DNA of 64,000 nt from positions 1 to 64,000 of the forward strand of contig JABDNT010000049.1 of NCBI GenBank assembly GCA_013043685.1. The letters are read 5' to 3'. The position numbers and the translations under genes are program-made. Shown in pieces: positions 46,571 to 55,783 of the stretch (positions are counted from its first letter, which is position 1; the number at the start of each line of letters is the position of its first letter). The stretch comes from Flavobacteriaceae bacterium. Lineage in GTDB: Bacteria > Bacteroidota > Bacteroidia > Flavobacteriales > Flavobacteriaceae. Under the pieces are notes generated by a model. The model worked only from the letters and a program-made list of their open reading frames with translations, had not been told where the DNA came from and did not search any database.

Positions 46571-47851
46571 TTGAAGATAGAGACCTTACACTCGCATTTT
46601 TTGAAAAGTAGTGGTATTTGTACCGATACACGTAAGATTAAAAAGAATTGCCTTTTTTTTGCCCTTAAAGGCGAAAACTTCAACGGTAACGAGTTTGCCC
46701 AGGAAGCACTCGATAAAGGTGCGTATAAAGCTGTAATAGACGATATTTCTGCTCACAAGAATACCGGTGAGACCATACTCCACGGAAATGCACTTTCCCT
46801 TCTTCAGAAATTGGCGACTTTCCACAGGAACTACATTAAGGTTCCTATTATAGCGTTAACGGGTAGTAATGGAAAAACCACTACAAAAGAACTTATCAAC
46901 GCCGTGTTATCACAAAAATACCGGACTTCAGCGACCCAGGGCAATCTAAATAACCATATAGGTGTGCCCTTAACCCTGTTATCTATGGATCAGGAAACGG
47001 AAATGGGTATAGTGGAAATGGGTGCAAACCACTTGAAGGAAATCGCACTTCTTAGCAGTATCACGGAGCCGGATTTCGGGCTCATAACGAATTTCGGAAA
47101 AGCTCATTTAGAGGGGTTTGGAGGTGTTGAAGGAGTAATTCGTGGCAAATCGGAATTGTACACGCATATCAGGGATCATGATAAAATGGTATTTGTTAAT
47201 GGCAATGACTCCAAACAGATGGAGCTCACCGGTGATATGAAAAGAATTACTTTCGGAAGTGGAGACTTTGATTATAACGTGGTTTTAAAAAATGCCTCCG
47301 GTGAATTACTGCTGCAATACGAAGGTATAGATATACAAAGTAACTTAATCGGAATCTATAATTTTCACAATATAGCAGCCGCGATCGCTATAGGCAGCTA
47401 CTTCCAGATAGATAACGAGCAGATAAAGACTGCTATCGAAGGGTATGTTCCACTAAACAATCGTTCACAGCTGATTCAGCGAGATGGCTTCAACATAATT
47501 ATGGACGCTTACAATGCAAATCCCACGAGTATGATGGCGGCTATAGAGAATTTCCAACAGGCTGCAGGTGACCAAAAGATCATGATACTGGGCGATATGT
47601 TCGAGTTAGGTAAAAGTGCGGCCGAGGAACATCAGCACATCGTAAATTACCTGGAAGCCCACCCGTTTGGTCAGGCATTTTTGCTAGGATCGAATTTCAA
47701 CAGGACCACCTCGACCAAAGATCATATTAGGACTTTTAATTCATTTGAAGACTTCAAAAAAGAATGGGTAAATCTCGATCTGACAGGCACCAATTTACTC
47801 GTGAAAGGATCCCGCGGAATGGCCCTGGAACGTGTTCTGGAATTGATATAA
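46571..47851 (+). CDS. murF: UDP-N-acetylmuramoyl-tripeptide--D-alanyl-D-alanine ligase MurF
   Basis: A 426-residue Mur ligase that adds D-Ala-D-Ala to the UDP-MurNAc tripeptide. The P-loop GSNGKTT lies at residues 98-104; SGICTDTRKIKKNCLFFALKG-type start region and the DAYNANPTSM motif are typical of MurF. The start is TTG at 46571, because the conserved start KIETLHSHFL lies right there and no ATG precedes it in frame. It stands alone, with its own terminator upstream. Confidence 0.93.
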   Translation: MKIETLHSHFLKSSGICTDTRKIKKNCLFFALKGENFNGNEFAQEALDKGAYKAVIDDISAHKNTGETILHGNALSLLQKLATFHRNYIKVPIIALTGSNGKTTTKELINAVLSQKYRTSATQGNLNNHIGVPLTLLSMDQETEMGIVEMGANHLKEIALLSSITEPDFGLITNFGKAHLEGFGGVEGVIRGKSELYTHIRDHDKMVFVNGNDSKQMELTGDMKRITFGSGDFDYNVVLKNASGELLLQYEGIDIQSNLIGIYNFHNIAAAIAIGSYFQIDNEQIKTAIEGYVPLNNRSQLIQRDGFNIIMDAYNANPTSMMAAIENFQQAAGDQKIMILGDMFELGKSAAEEHQHIVNYLEAHPFGQAFLLGSNFNRTTSTKDHIRTFNSFEDFKKEWVNLDLTGTNLLVKGSRGMALERVLELI

Positions 47852-47879
47852 TTTAATAATCCATTTTTTACAATTTATA

Positions 47880-47910
47880 TTTGTGTTATATAAAAACTAC
47901 CTTATATTTG
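47880..47910 (+). promoter_or_regulatory. Promoter of tRNA-Val(UAC)
   Basis: TTTG at 47880-47883, a 19-base spacer and TATATTTG at 47903-47910 match the Bacteroidota consensus in sequence and spacing. The tRNA starts 16 bases later. Confidence 0.8.
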
Positions 47911-47926
47911 CATCCGCTAACTGCAA

Positions 47927-48001
47927 GGGCGCGTAGCTCAGTTGGTTCAGAGCACTTGGTTTACACCCAAGGGGTCAGGGGTTCGAATCCCTTCGCGCCC
48001 A
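47927..48001 (+). tRNA. tRNA-Val (anticodon UAC)
   Basis: A complete 75-nt cloverleaf: acceptor GGGCGCG/CGCGCCC, D-arm GCTC/GAGC, anticodon arm CTTGG/CCAAG with loop TTTACAC (anticodon TAC), T-arm with TTCGAAT. CCA is not encoded. The last 11 bases recur in the direct repeat downstream. Confidence 0.95.
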
Positions 48002-48202
48002 CATCAAAACCCATCCGTTCACTCGGTTGGGTTTTTTCGTTTCTGCTCGGGATTCGAACAGCCAACACGCCTCCTGGCCCGATCGTTAAAATGATCCACC
48101 GGATCATTTCTTAACACTCCGTCCTCTTCGCGCCCACATCAAAACCCATCCGTTCACTCGGTTGGGTTTTTTCGTTTCTGCTCGGGATTCAAACAGCCAA
48201 CA
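47991..48202 (+). repeat. 77-bp direct repeat of the tRNA-Val 3' end plus its terminator
   Basis: Copies at 47991-48067 and 48126-48202 (period 135) differ at one base (G48056, A48191). Each holds the last 11 bases of tRNA-Val, the terminator AACCCA...TGGGTT with T run, and about 35 more bases. The 58 bases between (48068-48125) are unrelated to the tRNA body and hold a perfect 9-bp hairpin (AAATGATCC/GGATCATTT). Confidence 0.88.
48007..48038 (+). terminator. Terminator of tRNA-Val(UAC)
   Basis: AACCCA pairs with TGGGTT, with an inner CCG/CGG after a T-T mismatch, followed by six T. A second copy lies 135 bases downstream (48142-48173). Confidence 0.75.
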
Positions 48203-48249
48203 AAATAAGATTATCCACTTCCAATGACGTGGAATTTTTTTTTAAGCGT

Positions 48250-48257
48250 TATCTTTG
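48250..48257 (+). promoter_or_regulatory. -7 box of the second tRNA-Val gene
   Basis: TATCTTTG matches TAnnTTTG exactly and lies 11 bases before the tRNA. The -33 region is A/T-rich without a clear TTTG. Confidence 0.6.
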
Positions 48258-48268
48258 AGGAACGATAA

Positions 48269-48343
48269 GGGTCATTAACTCAGTTGGTTCAGAGTGTTAC
48301 CTTGACAGGGTAGAAGTCACTGGTTCGAATCCAGTATGACCCA
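48269..48343 (+). tRNA. tRNA-Val (anticodon GAC)
   Basis: A complete cloverleaf: acceptor GGGTCAT/ATGACCC, D-arm ACTC/GAGT, anticodon arm TTACC/GGTAG with loop TTGACAG (anticodon GAC), T-arm ACTGG/CCAGT. CCA is not encoded. With the UAC isoacceptor upstream it covers all valine codons. Confidence 0.93.
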
Positions 48344-48353
48344 CATCAAGCAC

Positions 48354-48384
48354 AATCCCAATGCGATATGCATTGGGATTTATC
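48354..48384 (+). terminator. Hairpin terminator after tRNA-Val(GAC)
   Basis: An 11-bp perfect inverted repeat (AATCCCAATGC with GCATTGGGATT) around a 5-base loop, 10 bases after the tRNA. The T run is short. Confidence 0.75.
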
Positions 48385-48510
48385 ATTTCAGAGAAACTGA
48401 AATTTATTTCAAGTTTCGAGGAAATTATAAATCAATGAGCGAAGCGAATGGGATTGTATTTGCAAAAGTGGTGCAATTCTGGATCATGAAGTAATCCATC
48501 AATGCATGCG

Positions 48511-49701
48511 TCATATCACTTCAGCGACCGTAAATGTGCTTCCTCCAACATAGATAACATCTTCCTTTCCTGCCTTTTCCAGGGCACTTCGTAATGCTTC
48601 TTTTACCGAATTAAAAGCTTCTCCAAACAGCTTAAATTCTGCAGCTTTTAATTTCAGTTTTTTTGCATCCATACCGCGGGGAACATCAGGTTTACAAAAA
48701 TGATATACTGCGTCACCGGGAAATAATGGCAGTATCGGTTCAAGATCTTTATCGTCCACTACCCCCAACACTATGAATAATTTTTCATACTGTTCTGCCC
48801 GCAGCTGTTCCAGCGCCATCTCAAGTCCTTCTCTGTTATGCGCGGTGTCGCAAATCACTTTTGGTTTATCCTCAATAATCTCCCACCTTCCTCTTAAACC
48901 CGTGGTTTGACTCACTGTGAGTAGGCCTTTTTCAGCAGCGTCAATCGGAATATTCCAATGCAACTCTCTCATAACACGAATAATTGCCAATGTCGTTCTC
49001 AAGTTTTTCTGCTGATAAGCACCCCTCAGATCAGTTTTGTAATTTGGTAAATCCTGTTCTTCAGCAAAACAAATAGGCGCAAGATTCTGTTCGGCCACTT
49101 GTTCGAACACATAACGTGTTTCCTTCTGTATCTCTCCAATTACCACTGGCACCCCTTCCTTGATGATTCCAGCTTTTTCGATGGCTATTTCTTCCAGGGT
49201 ATTACCGAGGAAGTTCATATGATCGAAACCAATATTTGTAATTACCGAAACTTCCGGAGTAATAATATTTGTACTATCCAGCCTTCCTCCCAGTCCAACT
49301 TCAATTACAGCTATATCTACTTCTTCGTCTCTGAAATATTCGAAAGCAAGGCCTACCGTCATCTCGAAAAATGACAAGGAGTTTTCTTCAAAGAATTCTC
49401 TGTGCAACCCAATAAAGCCTGTTACAAATTCCTTTTGGATCATGTCACCATTGATCCTGATGCGCTCCCTGAAATCTTTCAGATGGGGTGATGTGTATAA
49501 TCCGACCTTGTATCCGGCATGCTGCAGAATAGCGGCCAGCATGTGACTCGTACTTCCTTTTCCATTGGTGCCGGCGATATGTACACTTTTGAAAGAACTC
49601 TCCGGATTACCGAGATGATCGGCCAATAGGACGGTATTGGACAGATCAGCTTTATATGCTGCTTTTCCAACCCGTTGATACATTGGTAATTGATTGAACA
49701 A
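48511..49701 (-). CDS. folC: Bifunctional dihydrofolate/folylpolyglutamate synthase
   Basis: A 396-residue Mur-ligase-fold enzyme that adds glutamate to dihydropteroate and to folates. The P-loop GTNGKGS is at residues 44-50; SPHLKDFRERIRING, VEVGLGGRLDSTNI, and CDTAHNREGLE are all family marks. It is 38 bases after the BNR protein gene on the same strand. The region between it and the tRNA-Val(GAC) terminator has no gene. Confidence 0.94.
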   Translation of the reverse strand: MFNQLPMYQRVGKAAYKADLSNTVLLADHLGNPESSFKSVHIAGTNGKGSTSHMLAAILQHAGYKVGLYTSPHLKDFRERIRINGDMIQKEFVTGFIGLHREFFEENSLSFFEMTVGLAFEYFRDEEVDIAVIEVGLGGRLDSTNIITPEVSVITNIGFDHMNFLGNTLEEIAIEKAGIIKEGVPVVIGEIQKETRYVFEQVAEQNLAPICFAEEQDLPNYKTDLRGAYQQKNLRTTLAIIRVMRELHWNIPIDAAEKGLLTVSQTTGLRGRWEIIEDKPKVICDTAHNREGLEMALEQLRAEQYEKLFIVLGVVDDKDLEPILPLFPGDAVYHFCKPDVPRGMDAKKLKLKAAEFKLFGEAFNSVKEALRSALEKAGKEDVIYVGGSTFTVAEVI

Positions 49702-49739
49702 CCAGGTTATGGTTTCTGAATAATTGATAACCTCAAGTG

Positions 49740-52226
49740 TTAGTTAACGATGAGTTTTTTGGTAATTTCAGAACCTTCTGATGTAATCCTGATAAAATAG
49801 ATACCGGAAGGCAAATCAGAAACTTCAAATTGTGTCTTGTTCCTGAATTGTCTTGTTCGAAGGATCCTTCCATGAATATCTGCAAGCGACACCTCATTTT
49901 CTTTATGGCTGCCGCCCATATCTATATTAACTATAGACACAGCCGGATTGGGATAGACCGCAATCTCAGCATACGTTGAAATATCTTCGGTGCTTAAAAT
50001 AATATCAGAAATGTCCATCTTATATGCGGATCGTCCGTAAGTACCGGCATACAGATATTCCGAAGGATCATGTATATGCATGTCGGTCACAACAACAGAC
50101 GGCATATTATCTCCTACTACTTCCCAGAAGTTACCTTCTGTCGCGCTTGCAAACACCCCAACATCGGTTCCTACATAAAGAAAACCATTGGCATCCTGTA
50201 CAATATCGTTGATTGGAATATCGGGCAGTAAACCTGTGATATCAAACCAGGTCCCTCCTGCATTATTACTTTTATATACATGTCCTTCATCTTCGCCGTA
50301 CCGATACCCGGAAAACGTAACATACACTTCATTTAACTGATTCCTGGAAGCCAATACTTTGGTTACCCATCGATTGGGCAAACTATCTGAGATAAGGGTC
50401 CAGTCCACGCCTCCATTCTCAGTTACCCATACGTTTCCATCATCCGTGCCAACGTAAATTATATTACTATCCAAAGGTGAAACGTCAATTGAAATAATTG
50501 TCCCAAAAGTAAGGTTGCCCGGATAAGGGCCGTTACTAAGATCAGGACTTATAGGCGTCCAATTACCTGCTGCATTCGTAGTTTTATACAATCGATTCGC
50601 TCCATAATACAAAATTTGTGAATCGGCGGGATCAAAAACTATTGGAGTATCCCAGTTTTTCCTGTCAGCTCCGGAAATACCATTCATCACGCTGAAAAAG
50701 CTAGCTCCGTTATTTATGGATTTAACCAAATTTCCGCGTTGCGAAAGCGCATAAATCACATTTGTATTTGTAGGATCCACGAGTGGTTGAAATCCGTCGC
50801 CCCCGGTAATTATCTCCCAATCATCAGTACTTCCCGTATTAGTGCGCATAGTGCTATTGTCCTGCGTCCCAACGTATATTTTATTATCATTCTGAAAATC
50901 AACATGTGTACGATAGATCTGGGTTATAGGAAGCGTCTCGTCCTTTACCCAACTGTTCCCGCCATTGTTACTCTTATAAAATCCGCCGTCATTACCCAAT
51001 AAAACTTGCCCGGCCACCAAATTATTAAATGCGAGGGCATGCTGATCTACATGAACATTGGGAAATGCAGTCGACCAATTCTGACCGCCATCGGTGGATT
51101 TTTCTACTACGAAATCCACATTGTAAATTGTGTTCTCATCAGTAGGATCGATAAAAATTCCTCTAAACCACCAATGGAACCCGATATTTGTTAGCTGATT
51201 TGAATTTACAGCTGTCCAGCTATCCCCACCATTATCCGTCCGGTAGACTCCCTGAATACTTCCACTCGCATTGGCATAACGCGAATAAAGCACATTGGGA
51301 TTCGATTGGGAGATATCTATGCTTATCCTACCCTTTTGGGAAGCTGCAGCAGGAAGGCCATTAGTAAGTTCATTCCAGGTGTCTCCTCCATCCAACGACC
51401 TGTATATTCCGGAAGTTTCACCTCCATATTGACGGTTATTCGGCCGTCGTATTCGTTCCCAGGCTGTCGCATACACGATGTCGCCATTCACAGGGTGAAT
51501 CGCCATATCGATTACCCCGGTTGAATCACTCACAAAAAGTTTCTGTTCCCAACTGCTACCTCCATCGGTGGATCGATAAACACCTCTATTGTTGTCATTT
51601 CTGAACAGCGGACCCATTGCTGCGACAAATAGCGTGTTCTCATCCGTTGGATCTATCAATACCTTCCCAACGCTGCCTATATCAGGCAAGCCTTTGGACT
51701 GCCAGGTAATACCCCCGTCTTCACTTTTATAGATGCCGTCGCCGTCATAAGCAAGAGAACCTCCGCCAGCATTAACTTCACCAGTCCCAACCCATATCAC
51801 ATCATTATTCACTTTGGAAATTTCAATATCACCAATAGATAACATCTCCTGATCGTCAAAAACTGGTACCCAGGAGGCCCCGGCATCGGTGGTCTTGAAA
51901 ATTCCACCTGAAGCAGCTCCTACATAATAGGTTTGGGCGTCGTTAGAAGGAATCTCAATGTCGGTTATTCTACCCCCGATATTAACAGGTCCGGCAAATT
52001 CCCAGCCGTTCCCGGCCGGCGAACGCTGTTGCAACTGTTCCTTCTTCCACTGTATCGCTTTCCGATATGCATCGGTTTTGATTTCTCCAGTAGGATAAGC
52101 TCTCTGATCAAACATGAAATCAGCCGGTAATAATTCAGGTGATTTAGCTGAGATATCTTCAGTTCTGTGGTTACAGGAAACAATTATCAATATTGAAAGT
52201 AGCGATAGGAAAATATGGTATCTCAT
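49740..52226 (-). CDS. Surface BNR/Vps10-like repeat lipoprotein with type IX sorting domain
   Basis: An 828-residue exported protein. It has many Asp-box/BNR repeats (a S/T-x-D-x-G-x-T/S-W pattern, e.g. STDGGSSW, SLDGGDTW, SEDGGITW), the layout of the sortilin/Vps10-like beta-propellers. The N-terminus has a lipobox-like IVSC (Cys18), and the last 75 residues form a type IX sorting domain (VYPNPAVSIVNID, then GIYFIRITS). Both signals in one protein are unusual. It probably binds or degrades a glycan or protein outside the cell; no catalytic residue was found. Confidence 0.88.
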   Translation of the reverse strand: MRYHIFLSLLSILIIVSCNHRTEDISAKSPELLPADFMFDQRAYPTGEIKTDAYRKAIQWKKEQLQQRSPAGNGWEFAGPVNIGGRITDIEIPSNDAQTYYVGAASGGIFKTTDAGASWVPVFDDQEMLSIGDIEISKVNNDVIWVGTGEVNAGGGSLAYDGDGIYKSEDGGITWQSKGLPDIGSVGKVLIDPTDENTLFVAAMGPLFRNDNNRGVYRSTDGGSSWEQKLFVSDSTGVIDMAIHPVNGDIVYATAWERIRRPNNRQYGGETSGIYRSLDGGDTWNELTNGLPAAASQKGRISIDISQSNPNVLYSRYANASGSIQGVYRTDNGGDSWTAVNSNQLTNIGFHWWFRGIFIDPTDENTIYNVDFVVEKSTDGGQNWSTAFPNVHVDQHALAFNNLVAGQVLLGNDGGFYKSNNGGNSWVKDETLPITQIYRTHVDFQNDNKIYVGTQDNSTMRTNTGSTDDWEIITGGDGFQPLVDPTNTNVIYALSQRGNLVKSINNGASFFSVMNGISGADRKNWDTPIVFDPADSQILYYGANRLYKTTNAAGNWTPISPDLSNGPYPGNLTFGTIISIDVSPLDSNIIYVGTDDGNVWVTENGGVDWTLISDSLPNRWVTKVLASRNQLNEVYVTFSGYRYGEDEGHVYKSNNAGGTWFDITGLLPDIPINDIVQDANGFLYVGTDVGVFASATEGNFWEVVGDNMPSVVVTDMHIHDPSEYLYAGTYGRSAYKMDISDIILSTEDISTYAEIAVYPNPAVSIVNIDMGGSHKENEVSLADIHGRILRTRQFRNKTQFEVSDLPSGIYFIRITSEGSEITKKLIVN

Positions 52227-52281
52227 AGCAGTGGATAATAATAGCTAAAGATAATTATTTCGTTTGTAAAGTTTGGTAGAA

Positions 52282-53100
52282 TCAGTTGGAAAGCCTGAAC
52301 CTGTAGATTATTTTACCTATTTGCTTCGCAGGGGCCTTGTTGTCACTATTAAAACGTGTGGCGAGGGCGGCCCTCTTGGCAGGTCCCAGCAGACAACGGG
52401 AGTTATTTGTAGTTCCACGAACACCCGGCGTAGCATTGATAACCTTACCACTGCGGTCAACTTCAATACTTACCACCACAGTCCCTGCTTCATTACAATC
52501 CTGAATGTATTTCTCCTTGTTCAGTGCTTTTCTTCCCCCTAAAAGATAATTTCCATCACCATCCAGGCCTTTGCCGGTCCCGTAATAACCCGAAGCGTTC
52601 GGGTCCCCGTTCGGATTTCCTTTGTCCCCGGCCTTATCATCATTACCTTCACTGCCCTTGGCTTTTCCGTCATTTTTCGGACCATTAATAATACTGGAGA
52701 GAGCATCGGTAGTAGATTTATCAGGTTTGGGATCGGGCTTCACCTCCTTCTTAGGTTGCTCTTTAACCGGCGTTTCCTTTACTTCTTTTTGGGGCTTCTC
52801 ATTCTTAATAACAGGAGCATCCTCATTTTCCTGGGTTACTACTTCTTCTTTTATCTCCGCTTTGGGCTGAGAAACCGGTTCGGGATTTGTGTTTTTAGGT
52901 GCTGTTTTTATAGGTTCACTAGGCTGAACATTTCCACTCCCTTCATCGGTAGTTCCGAAATTAACAGCGATGCCTCTTTCCAAAGGTGGATCCATGTATT
53001 TGAGTCCGATCACGAAAAAGATCAGGAATAAGATGATCAGGTGAAGGATCACAGTGATCGTCATACTTTTCCGTTTATGTTTTGTGTCCAGCAGACTCAT
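52282..53100 (-). CDS. tonB: TonB-type energy transducer
   Basis: A 272-residue protein with a single N-terminal membrane helix (residues 16-35), a long Lys/Pro/Glu-rich periplasmic linker (about residues 60-135), a Gly/Asp-rich stretch, and a C-terminal domain with the GTVVVSIEVDRSGKV strand. It transmits proton-motive force to outer-membrane receptors. It lacks the typical SPxxxHP box but sits after exbB and exbD, 8 bases apart, which fixes its role. Confidence 0.88.
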   Translation of the reverse strand: MSLLDTKHKRKSMTITVILHLIILFLIFFVIGLKYMDPPLERGIAVNFGTTDEGSGNVQPSEPIKTAPKNTNPEPVSQPKAEIKEEVVTQENEDAPVIKNEKPQKEVKETPVKEQPKKEVKPDPKPDKSTTDALSSIINGPKNDGKAKGSEGNDDKAGDKGNPNGDPNASGYYGTGKGLDGDGNYLLGGRKALNKEKYIQDCNEAGTVVVSIEVDRSGKVINATPGVRGTTNNSRCLLGPAKRAALATRFNSDNKAPAKQIGKIIYRFRLSN

Positions 53101-53108
53101 AAAATGCT

Positions 53109-53501
53109 TTAATTCGGCCTTACAGCCAATACTACCTTATAACTATTCTTATTAGCCACATCCATTACAAATACAGCATCCTCGATAGGAACTCCTTCTT
53201 CAGCACGGAGAATGATAGTAGGTTCGTCCTGACCTGCAAGAATGCCCTGAAGCTCTTTCTCAATACTATATTCGCTTACACGCTCTTTGTTCACATAATA
53301 AGCACCATCCTTGGTTATGCTTACCGAAGCCTTTTGCTGATTGGTGGACTTTCCTTTTGCCTTCGGAAGTATAAGATCCAGTGCATCGGGAGTGATAGCA
53401 GGAGAGGTTAGCAGAAAAAAGACCAATAACAAAAATACGATATCTGTCATGGAACTCATACTGAACTCCGGGCTTATTTTATTTCTTCCACGTAAATTCA
53501 T
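53109..53501 (-). CDS. exbD: ExbD/TolR biopolymer transport protein
   Basis: A 130-residue protein with one N-terminal helix carrying the functional Asp (MSSMTDIVFLLLVFFLLTS, Asp near 20), and a periplasmic domain. It forms the proton-driven motor with ExbB and TonB. It follows exbB by 1 base. Confidence 0.93.
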   Translation of the reverse strand: MNLRGRNKISPEFSMSSMTDIVFLLLVFFLLTSPAITPDALDLILPKAKGKSTNQQKASVSITKDGAYYVNKERVSEYSIEKELQGILAGQDEPTIILRAEEGVPIEDAVFVMDVANKNSYKVVLAVRPN

Positions 53502-53502
53502 A

Positions 53503-54204
53503 TTAAGCCGGTTCGTTTAACAAATCAAGGAAGTCTACTGCAGTGGCTTCCATCTGATGCACTACCTTGTCGGTTCGAACTACCAGGTGATTATATCCGA
53601 TATATGCAATAATGCCCACAATTAATCCGGCAACTGTCGTGGTCATCGCCGTGTAGATACCTTCAGCGAGAGATCCCATCTCTGCTTGCCCGCTGCTGGT
53701 CGCCAGTTGATGAAACGCCAAAACCATACCAATTACAGTCCCCAGGAACCCTATCATCGGGGCTGCACCCGCAATCGTAGCTAAAATACTTACGTTCTTT
53801 TCAAGTTTATAGACTTCCAGCCTCCCCGCATTCTCAATGGCAGTATTAATATCTTCTAACGGGCTTCCAATTCGAGAAATGCCTTTTTCTGTAAGCCTCG
53901 AAACCGGCGTGTTCTGTTGTGTGCACAAAATTTTTGCGGCCTGAATATTACCTCCCGCCACATTATCGCGAATCTGGTTCATAAAATTATTGTCCAGGTG
54001 AGAGGCTGCTTTTATGGCAAACCAACGTTCGAAGTAGATATACACCGCAACAAAAAGTAAAACAAACAGAAGTGCAATAATTATTTGGGCTCCCAAACCG
54101 CCATTCATAATGAGTTCGAGAACCGAAAGAGTTTTTTCTTCAGATACTACAGGTTCCAGATCCTGTGCAAGATCCTGACCCTCCTGAATAAAGAAGTTAA
54201 GCAT
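53503..54204 (-). CDS. exbB: ExbB/TolQ/MotA-family proton channel
   Basis: A 233-residue membrane protein with three helices. The conserved APMIGFLGTVIGMVLAFHQL core and a TTVAGLIVGIIAYIGYNHL end are typical. It starts the exbB-exbD-tonB operon. Confidence 0.93.
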   Translation of the reverse strand: MLNFFIQEGQDLAQDLEPVVSEEKTLSVLELIMNGGLGAQIIIALLFVLLFVAVYIYFERWFAIKAASHLDNNFMNQIRDNVAGGNIQAAKILCTQQNTPVSRLTEKGISRIGSPLEDINTAIENAGRLEVYKLEKNVSILATIAGAAPMIGFLGTVIGMVLAFHQLATSSGQAEMGSLAEGIYTAMTTTVAGLIVGIIAYIGYNHLVVRTDKVVHQMEATAVDFLDLLNEPA

Positions 54205-54255
54205 GTGTTTAGATTTGATTCAATTGAATAACGAGCCCAGCATCATTTTGTTGCA

Positions 54256-55653
54256 CTAACCTATTATCATGTCACGGAATAACAAGAATGCCACGGCTCC
54301 AGCTGCGAAACCGATAAATGCAAGCCATGCTACTTTTCGTAAGTACCAGATGAAATCAATACGCTCCATTCCCATGGCGGCAACACCTGCTGCAGAACCA
54401 ATAATAAGCATACTACCACCGGTACCAGCAGAATAAGCAATGAAATGCCAAAGAGGCGAGTCCAATGGGGCTTCATACATTCCTATTGAAGCCGCTACCA
54501 ATGGTACATTATCGATAATCGCAGAAAGCACACCAAGCAGCATCACCACTATATCCTGATTTGGAATCGCAGCCTGTAAGACTTCAGCTAAATATCGAAG
54601 AGTACCTACTTCTACTTCCTGAGGCACTCCATTAACAACAACTTCGACGGTACTATATACAAGGCTCTCCAGTCCCGCCACAGCCATTAATATTCCCAGG
54701 AAAAAGAGAATACTGGAAATTTCAATTCGCGATAAGGCCTTGTGCGCCGAGTAAAGATGTCTTCTTTCTTTGCTAAAATCTTCCTCCGGATGAATATACT
54801 CCGAGACCAGCCATACTACTCCCAAGGCCAGCATCATGCCAACATAAGGTGGCAGGTGCGTAAATGTTTTGAAGACAGGCACTGATACTATCATTCCTAA
54901 GCCGAGGAACAACATGGTTTTACTACTAAGTAAACGCTCAGCTATCACATCTTCCGAAGCATCTACTTCGATATTTCCCTTGAATGGTTTAAGATAACCA
55001 GCGACAAAGAATGGCACTACGAAACATACGATGGACGGTATAACTACTAACTTGATAAGACCCAAAGCCGATACCTTATTGGCGATCCAAAGCATGGTGG
55101 TCGTTACATCTCCAATTGGAGACCAGGCGCCTCCTGCATTCGCCGCGATGACAACCATAGCGGCATACCAAAGTCTCTCGTTTTTATTATGAATTAATTT
55201 TCGCAATAGGGTTACCAGTACGATAGTGGCAGTAAGATTATCGATAATCGCCGACAGAACAAATGCTAAAACACCTATGATCCACAACAGTTTTCTTTTA
55301 CTTTTTGTTCGCACAGCACCCTTCAGCACCTCGAATCCCCTATGCAAGTCTATAATTTCAACTATGGTCATTGCCCCGATAAGGAATATCAATATCTCTG
55401 CAGTCTTGCCTAGATGATGCAGCAGTGTATTCTCAAATCCATGTTCAGCTTCTACACCACCTGATGCAAAATTAAACACTTCTTCATGGGTATCGATCAC
55501 ACTAAACCAGCCCGAATGAAAACCAACGGCCAATACGGCCCATATGAGTGCCGCCATGATCAAGGCTGGAACTGTTTTATCTAATCTTAGGGGATGCTCA
55601 AGTGTGATAGAAAGATATCCTATTACGAAAATCAGGATAATTATGGATTCCAT
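54256..55653 (-). CDS. nhaD: Na+/H+ antiporter NhaD
   Basis: A 465-residue antiporter of the ion transporter superfamily with about 12 helices. An SAIIDNLTATIVLVTLL segment and the second SAIIDNVPLVAASIGMY half-repeat carry the paired DN motifs; GGAWSPIGDVTTTMLWI and the TGGSMLIIGSAAG end are typical. Suits a marine bacterium that pumps sodium. It is 51 bases after exbB, on the same strand. Confidence 0.92.
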   Translation of the reverse strand: MESIIILIFVIGYLSITLEHPLRLDKTVPALIMAALIWAVLAVGFHSGWFSVIDTHEEVFNFASGGVEAEHGFENTLLHHLGKTAEILIFLIGAMTIVEIIDLHRGFEVLKGAVRTKSKRKLLWIIGVLAFVLSAIIDNLTATIVLVTLLRKLIHNKNERLWYAAMVVIAANAGGAWSPIGDVTTTMLWIANKVSALGLIKLVVIPSIVCFVVPFFVAGYLKPFKGNIEVDASEDVIAERLLSSKTMLFLGLGMIVSVPVFKTFTHLPPYVGMMLALGVVWLVSEYIHPEEDFSKERRHLYSAHKALSRIEISSILFFLGILMAVAGLESLVYSTVEVVVNGVPQEVEVGTLRYLAEVLQAAIPNQDIVVMLLGVLSAIIDNVPLVAASIGMYEAPLDSPLWHFIAYSAGTGGSMLIIGSAAGVAAMGMERIDFIWYLRKVAWLAFIGFAAGAVAFLLFRDMIIG

Positions 55654-55783
55654 AGGGTTGGTTTATTAGAACGTCTAAAATAACTTTTTCAAGGCAATTA
55701 CAAAAGTTGTTTAGTTATTATTTGGGAAAGCGAAAGGAATTAATCCTCACCAACACTAAACTTAAAAATTAGCATAACAAAAT

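Noticed and set aside
47881-48114. A 77-codon open frame across tRNA-Val(UAC)
   Set aside because: It translates the tRNA itself and its terminator; the peptide pattern is typical of false genes over tRNAs.
48384-48510. Possible small gene between tRNA-Val(GAC) and folC
   Set aside because: Only a 19-codon frame is open; no promoter or motif was seen.
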